A DNA stretch of 10,726 nt, from the NCBI GenBank assembly GCA_964386435.1, contig CAYLSV010000109.1, positions 1-10,726 on the forward strand. The letters are read 5' to 3'. Position numbers and translations under genes: made by a program. Below, in pieces: positions 7,068-10,726 of this stretch. How positions within the stretch are numbered: position 1 is the stretch's first letter; every line of letters starts with the position of its first letter. The notes below the pieces were generated by a model. The model was not told where the DNA came from. It saw nothing but the letters and a program-made list of their open reading frames with translations, and did no database searches. The DNA comes from CAYLSV01 sp964386435 (lineage in GTDB: Bacteria > Planctomycetota > Phycisphaerae > Tepidisphaerales > Tepidisphaeraceae).

Positions 7068-7589
7068 ATGTCCGTGATCTACTCCGACACCTGCGGCTAC
7101 GCCATCCACGCCGTCACCCGTTTGGCCGACCTCCAGGACCAACGCACCGAGGTCGGCGGCCCGGCCATCAACGTCGGCGTCGGCGACATCTGCGAGGGCT
7201 CGGGCCTCTCCACCAGCTTCACCAGCAAAATCCTCCACCAACTCGCCCGCAGCGGCCTGCTCCGCAGCACCAAGGGCCGCGGCGGCGGCTTCCGACTTAA
7301 CCGCCCCGCTTCCAAAATCCGACTGCTCGACATCGTCGAGTTTATTGACGGCGTCGACACCTACCGCGCCTGCGCCGTCAGCAGCTTCGAGCGCTGCAAC
7401 GACAAACAACCCTGCCCCCAACACGAAAGCTTCAAGCCCATCCGCGAGCAAATTATCCGCTACCTCGGCGACACCACCGTCCGCGACCTCGTCGAAGGCC
7501 TGCGCATGAAACTCGCCCACCCCACCGGCCCCCGCCGCCGCACCACGCTCCCCCAGACCGAACCCGTCGCAGCAGACGACGCGGAGTAG
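7068..7589 (+). CDS. Rrf2-family transcriptional regulator, probable iron-sulfur type
   Basis: A 173-residue DNA-binding regulator. The winged helix-turn-helix fills about 9-95: YAIHAVTRLA, ICEGSGLSTSFTSKILHQLA (helix-turn-helix), then the wing STKGRGGGFRLNRP and LLDIVEFIDG, all typical of Rrf2. A cluster follows with Cys102, Cys110, Cys116 and His119 (C-x7-C-x5-C-x2-H). IscR uses C-x5-C-x5-C-x2-H to hold a [2Fe-2S] cluster, so a redox-, iron- or nitric-oxide-sensing role is likely; the longer first spacing differs from IscR. The tail after about 150 is polar and probably disordered. It is divergent from lysC with 72 bp between starts and may regulate itself or lysC. No iron-sulfur assembly genes are in view. 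It ends 31 bp from the convergent aldolase gene. Confidence 0.9.
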   Translation: MSVIYSDTCGYAIHAVTRLADLQDQRTEVGGPAINVGVGDICEGSGLSTSFTSKILHQLARSGLLRSTKGRGGGFRLNRPASKIRLLDIVEFIDGVDTYRACAVSSFERCNDKQPCPQHESFKPIREQIIRYLGDTTVRDLVEGLRMKLAHPTGPRRRTTLPQTEPVAADDAE

Positions 7590-7620
7590 CTGCGGCCCAT
7601 CAAGCGGCAACCCGGCCGAC

Positions 7621-8718
7621 TCACCCCGCCGCCACCGCCCGGCGGTACGCCTCGACTTCCCACGTCTCGATGAACCGCCGGTGCCCCGGCGACATCAACC
7701 GCACGCCGCCGAGCGAGTCGGCGAGGTACAGAATCTTCGCCGCGTCGACGAACAGATCGGCCGTCGTCTCGGCCAGCTCGTACGTTGCGCGCGCCGCCAC
7801 CATGCCATTCGGCGACAGCACGACCCACGGCTCGAACCCGTGCTCCGCTTCGTAAGCCGCCCACGCCGCCGGCAGCTCGCCGGGCTCCTTCACCCACACC
7901 GGCACGCTGCGGCAATACACGATGTGGTCCGGCGTCAACGCCCCCGCCAACGCCGCCGCCAGCAGCTTCGGCGTGCGGACCAACCGGTCGATGGGCGTCG
8001 ACAGGTCGCAGTGTGTTTGCACGTCCGGCCGCAGCCGACAAATTGCCGCCTCCAACTCCTCCAAATCGCCCTCGCCGTCATCGGCCGGCAGCGACGTCCA
8101 AGTCACCCGCTTCTCGATCGGCTCGAGCACCGCCGCCGTCGCCGCCTCGATCTCCTCGGCTGTCTCGCCCGACACGATCAGGCCGTGATTCTCCAGGAAA
8201 ATCGCCATCGGCTGCCCGCCAAACGCGCACAAATTCTCCCGCAACGCCCGCGCCAACGTCAGCCCCGGATCGACGTAATGCTGCCACAACACCCGCCCGC
8301 CATACCACTCCCGCACCAATCGCTCGCCTTGCTCGCAACACGTCACCGCGTTCACCAGTGTCGGATGCGTGTGCACCACCAACCGCCGCGGCAACAGGTG
8401 ATGAATTAACGCCTCCACACTCGGCCGCCCCCCATCGGCCTTCACCCGCGCCCCCATCACCCGCTCCACGAACACCCGCTCCCGCCCCGCCGCCTCCGCC
8501 GGATACTCCGCATCCAGCATCGCCGCCAGCCGCCCCCGATCGAGCGCGACAAAGCCGCCCGCGTTGATGGTCGCGAGGGCGTGCCCGCTCGCTTTGACGA
8601 GAAGCCACGCCGCCGTCTTCAGCGACGTGTTGCCGCCCCCGGCCAGCACGAGCGACGAGTCGCCGCCGTACCGCCGGCTCACGGCAACCAGCTCGTCCAG
8701 ATCCACCTGTTCATCCAT
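7621..8718 (-). CDS. Class II aldolase/adducin-domain protein (rhamnulose-phosphate-aldolase-like)
   Basis: A 365-residue probable zinc-dependent aldolase. Motifs: GGGNTSLK (27-34) and KASG (42-45) for phosphate binding, SVEALIHHLLP (100-110) with a conserved Glu, HTHP (116-119) giving two metal-binding His, and LENHG (175-179) giving the third. The protein closes with TWEVEAYRR, as at the end of the aldolase half of bifunctional RhaE/YuxG-type aldolase/dehydrogenases. Those proteins carry a dehydrogenase half of similar size, absent here, so this is a free-standing aldolase; the substrate (a sugar phosphate or related) is unknown. The start ATG at 8716-8718 is supported by a promoter-like TAGGCT 9 nt upstream. 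It is convergent with rrf2 and divergent from the CHRD gene. Confidence 0.85.
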   Translation of the reverse strand: MDEQVDLDELVAVSRRYGGDSSLVLAGGGNTSLKTAAWLLVKASGHALATINAGGFVALDRGRLAAMLDAEYPAEAAGRERVFVERVMGARVKADGGRPSVEALIHHLLPRRLVVHTHPTLVNAVTCCEQGERLVREWYGGRVLWQHYVDPGLTLARALRENLCAFGGQPMAIFLENHGLIVSGETAEEIEAATAAVLEPIEKRVTWTSLPADDGEGDLEELEAAICRLRPDVQTHCDLSTPIDRLVRTPKLLAAALAGALTPDHIVYCRSVPVWVKEPGELPAAWAAYEAEHGFEPWVVLSPNGMVAARATYELAETTADLFVDAAKILYLADSLGGVRLMSPGHRRFIETWEVEAYRRAVAAG

Positions 8719-8727
8719 TCAGCCGGC

Positions 8728-8756
8728 AGCCTACCGGGTGGCGCCCGGCCGGCCAA
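8728..8756 (-). promoter_or_regulatory. Candidate aldolase-gene promoter, near-leaderless
   Basis: On the minus strand TTGGCC (8751-8756) and TAGGCT (8728-8733) are 17 bp apart, and the -10 box ends 9 nt before the ATG. This is the best-formed promoter of the leaderless-type set in the window. Confidence 0.5.
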
Positions 8757-8804
8757 GCAGTTGATGGCGAAACCCAGCCCTTGAGCAGCGGCCGGGTTTG
8801 CCGG

Positions 8805-8833
8805 TTGTGGAGGTGGCGGGCGTCCGTTAGGGT
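8805..8833 (+). promoter_or_regulatory. Candidate promoter of the CHRD/PEP-CTERM gene
   Basis: TTGTGG (8805-8810) and TAGGGT (8828-8833) are separated by 17 bp. The transcript would start near 8840, leaving a leader of about 43 nt. Unlike its neighbours this gene has a good Shine-Dalgarno, GGAG at 8872-8875, 8 nt before the ATG. Confidence 0.45.
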
Positions 8834-8883
8834 GCAAAGGTGGTCGACGCCGTCGGCTCAAACCTGATTCTGGAGAACAACGC

Positions 8884-9522
8884 ATGAACCCAACCGCACT
8901 GATTGCCGCCGGCCTCGCCGGCACCCTCGCCCTATCCGCATCGGCCGTTTCGGCCCAAACCGTCGAGCTCGACTTCGTCGGCGGCGCCGGCGAGGGCCTC
9001 TTGCCCGGCAACGCCCGGCCCGTGGCCAACAACTCCTCGGCCTTCGGCGGCGAAGTCGGCAGCGGCCTAATTCTCGACCGCGACGCCGGCACGCTCGACT
9101 TCGCTTTCGACTTCCAGAACCTCTCTGGCGGCCTCGCCGACGTCGCCTCGGGCATCCATCTGCACATCATCACCGACACCGACGGTGATGGCACGGACGA
9201 CGATGACAGCGACGACTTCGACGTCAACGACTTCTTCGACGCCACTGGCGGCATCGCCTTCAACCTCAACAGCGGCACCGACGCCAACGTGCAGCTCGAC
9301 ACCCCGTTGATCGCCTTCGGCGCCACCGACGGCACCGTCACCGGCACCGTCCTGAACCTGAGCGACGAACAGGAGGACGCCTTCCTCGAAGGCCGTTACT
9401 ACCTGAACATCCACACCGCCGACTTCAACCCCGGCGAGATCCGCGGCAACGTCGTCGTCCCCGAGCCCGCCACCCTCGGCCTCCTCGCCGCCGCCAGCCT
9501 CGGCCTGCTCCGCCGCCGCTAA
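8884..9522 (+). CDS. Secreted CHRD-domain protein with PEP-CTERM sorting signal
   Basis: A 212-residue exported protein. A Sec signal peptide (1-24, likely cut after VSA) leads to a CHRD domain (about 27-190). CHRD hallmarks are HLHI near residue 90 and YYLNIHTADFNPGEIRGNV near the end. The last 21 residues are a PEP-CTERM tail: VPEP, a hydrophobic stretch, then RRR. Family knowledge says such tails are recognised by an exosortase, which processes the protein during export in biofilm- or exopolysaccharide-making Gram-negatives and planctomycetes. CHRD function is unknown in bacteria. An Asp-rich insert (about 96-118, starting TDTDGDGTDDDDSDD) interrupts the domain just after HLHI and resembles calcium-binding repeats. 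It has its own promoter and ribosome site, and a hairpin lies downstream. No exosortase gene is in the window. Confidence 0.92.
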   Translation: MNPTALIAAGLAGTLALSASAVSAQTVELDFVGGAGEGLLPGNARPVANNSSAFGGEVGSGLILDRDAGTLDFAFDFQNLSGGLADVASGIHLHIITDTDGDGTDDDDSDDFDVNDFFDATGGIAFNLNSGTDANVQLDTPLIAFGATDGTVTGTVLNLSDEQEDAFLEGRYYLNIHTADFNPGEIRGNVVVPEPATLGLLAAASLGLLRRR

Positions 9523-9558
9523 ACCGCCCCGCGACTTCAACTCGTTGCACCACACCGT

Positions 9559-9590
9559 CGGCCCCGCCCCACTCCGTGGAGGCGGGGCCG
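9559..9590 (+). terminator. Strong hairpin downstream of the CHRD gene, candidate terminator
   Basis: A 10-bp perfect G+C-rich stem (9559-9568 with 9581-9590) is extended by CCAC/GTGG around a 3-nt loop, with one bulged A. It begins 36 bp after the CHRD stop codon. No T-run follows directly (a TTTT occurs only near 9608), so it may be an mRNA-stabilising or Rho-assisted 3' structure rather than a classic terminator. Confidence 0.5.
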
Positions 9591-9655
9591 ATGGGCTATC
9601 ATCGCAATTTTGCTCCCACCGTTCGGTGGGTTACGCCGAGCAGGTAAGCTGCAAC

Positions 9656-10231
9656 ATGTGGGGTCTCCGGCGACACAACAAGGCAGACGCGTGGAAGAGC
9701 AAACGGCACGCGGAACTGATCCGCGTTCTCCAGGCTCTGCCGCGCGGACCAGAGCCGAGTTGGAGGTCGGTGGGCGGCCACGCCGTTGGTGGGTTGGAGA
9801 TGGTCGTGTTCGGGCGTGACGGTGTTCACCTGCTCGTCGCCTCGTCGCAAGGGCGGGGCGTGTTCGACTGCCGCACGGGCGAGCGGGTCGCGAGAGACGC
9901 CACCGACGGCGGGTGGTGGAACGCTTCTCAGCCACTAACCTGCCCCGGCATCGGGCCGCTGGCGGGCGAGGCTGTCACGTGCGCCGGCCTTGACGGCGGC
10001 GGGCTGCTCACAGGATCTGCCGATTGGAAAGCCGAATTGTTATACCGCAATCTGGTGGACGAGGTCGTAATACTCTCGCCCATCAACTCGATCTGGCAGA
10101 TGCCGGATCGGTAGGCCGGGTGTGTAAGAATTGAGGGCATCGACAGCACCCGAGCGATGGGCTTCTCGCCCGATGGACAGACGCTGGTCATCGCGATGAG
10201 CCACACGCTCGACATCTACCGCAAAGTATGA
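9656..10231 (+). pseudogene. Uncharacterised beta-rich protein gene interrupted by an in-frame TAG
   Basis: The frame from ATG 9656 reads 152 sensible residues (for example GGHAVGGLEMVVFGRDGVHL, VFDCRTGERVARD, GPLAGEAVTCAGLDGGGL), meets TAG at 10112-10114, and then continues in the same frame for 38 more coherent residues to the TGA at 10229-10231: GCVRIEGIDSTRAMGFSPDG, then TLVIAMSHTLDIYRKV. The FSPDGQTLVIA piece is a typical strand-turn-strand of WD40-like repeats, but there are too few repeats to call a beta-propeller. This looks like one 190-residue protein cut by a nonsense change or sequencing error. The frame is open upstream to 9545, but that part overlaps the hairpin; AGG (9642-9644) and TAAGCT 5 nt before ATG favour 9656. 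Codons look less G+C-rich at third positions than in the neighbours. Function unknown. Confidence 0.65.
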
Positions 10232-10241
10232 TGTCGCCGCC

Positions 10242-10726
10242 TCACGCCGCCAGGAGCAGTCGCTCCTCGCGACTGAGCAACGACCGCTCGCTTGGTCGCG
10301 AGGGCGCGAGCAACCGCGTCGCGTCATACTTCGGCACCGCCGTCAGAAGGTGGGCGTGCTCCGGGTGATTGATCTGCTCCAGGTACCGATCCCGCAACTC
10401 CCGTGCCGCCTCGATCAACTTCGGGTCGCACTTCGGCTTCTCCCGTTTCGGCTCCGGCTCCGCCGCCACGACGACCTCCGTCGACGCCTCGGGGTCCGCC
10501 GGTTTGGGAACGGCGAACCGCAACCCGTTGCTCGGCTGCTCTGCCTCGACGGCCGTAATCACCGTCGCCTTCTTCTTCCTCGGCTTCGGCAACGCCTTGG
10601 CCCGCTCCTCCTCGAGCCCCATCCCTGGCAACAGCACCGGCTCCACCTCGTCCCACCGCGTCCCCGGCGGGATCGGCAACGCGATCCGGTCACTCCGCAG
10701 CGCCCCGCCGTCCGTCTTGCTCGGAT
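10242..10726 (-). CDS. Unrecognised protein, C-terminal part (5' end beyond the window)
   Basis: The minus-strand frame is open from the window edge to the TGA at 10242-10244, at least 160 residues. The visible part starts near SKTDGGALRSDRIALPIPPG and continues TRWDEVEPVLLPG. A charged, Pro/Lys/Glu-rich middle with basic KPRKKK follows and looks disordered. A helical stretch AARELRDRYLEQINHPEHAH then leads to PKYDATRLL and an Arg/Ser/Glu/Leu-rich end. A TTG at 10677-10679 could initiate, but sense codons run on upstream, so I treat the gene as truncated. I do not recognise the family; the layout (domain, basic linker, small helical tail) would suit a nucleic-acid-associated protein, which is only a guess. 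It converges with the broken gene, 10 bp away. Confidence 0.6.
   Translation of the reverse strand, partial: PSKTDGGALRSDRIALPIPPGTRWDEVEPVLLPGMGLEEERAKALPKPRKKKATVITAVEAEQPSNGLRFAVPKPADPEASTEVVVAAEPEPKREKPKCDPKLIEAARELRDRYLEQINHPEHAHLLTAVPKYDATRLLAPSRPSERSLLSREERLLLAA
10265..10303. terminator. Hairpin at the convergent gene ends, possible bidirectional terminator
   Basis: Nine perfect base pairs (10265-10273 with 10295-10303) enclose a second 4-bp stem GAGC/GCTC with a 7-nt loop. It lies in the last codons of the minus-strand gene and 33 bp after the end of the plus-strand gene. There is no T-run. It could stop plus-strand transcription or be a by-product of Arg/Ser/Leu codons. Confidence 0.25.

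Noticed and set aside
9559..9590. The hairpin as another copy of the 1480-1588 repeat
   Set aside because: The stem and loop sequences differ and there is no paired second copy.
9545..9655. An earlier ATG at 9545 for the interrupted gene
   Set aside because: It lies just before and reads through the strong hairpin, and the added residues look unlike protein; ATG 9656 has better upstream signals.
10112..10114. Programmed recoding (pyrrolysine-type or readthrough) at the TAG
   Set aside because: No stem-loop or recoding context is evident just after the codon, and no matching tRNA or synthetase gene is in view; mutation or sequence error is simpler.

Overview
The window (roughly two thirds G+C by eye) looks like a draft or metagenome-derived contig from a Planctomycetota bacterium, most plausibly Phycisphaerae-like. 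The clues are a secreted CHRD protein with a PEP-CTERM sorting tail, little use of Shine-Dalgarno sites, and a mix of housekeeping genes in short or single-gene units. A run of ten N (322-331) marks a scaffold join. This taxonomic placement is inference.

Left part (1-3688, all minus strand): a sodium:solute symporter is followed, across a 109-bp REPIN-like inverted repeat, by cinA. The cinA 3' end is damaged in the assembly. Between its body (from 332) and its true C-terminal codons (4 to about 186) lie the N gap and about 150 bp of an ornithine carbamoyltransferase gene reading the other way, which looks like a chimeric contig end.

Middle part (3689-7620): a 222-bp divergent region separates the symporter from a LuxR-type regulator on the plus strand. 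That regulator converges on a CE7 acetyl-xylan esterase / cephalosporin-C deacetylase, which lies 12 bp behind lysC (aspartate kinase) on the minus strand. lysC has an internal ATG with a good Shine-Dalgarno at the place where alpha/beta-type aspartate kinases start their beta subunit. Divergent from lysC is an Rrf2-family regulator with a Cys/Cys/Cys/His set suited to an iron-sulfur cluster.

Right part (7621-10726): a stand-alone class II aldolase is divergent from the CHRD/PEP-CTERM exported protein. Then come a hairpin, an uncharacterised beta-rich protein gene broken by an in-frame TAG, and the 3' part of an unrecognised gene that runs off the window edge.

The genes do not form one pathway. 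The main signals are regulatory and structural. Six starts (cinA, esterase, lysC, rrf2, aldolase and the gene at 9656) have a TANNNT box 5-9 nt upstream of ATG, the signature of leaderless transcripts. Other points are the REPIN-like doublet, the possible dual lysC product, and the OTC/cinA chimera. I see no CRISPR array, tRNA, rRNA, insertion sequence or recognisable defence system. No gene-free stretch exceeds 222 bp.
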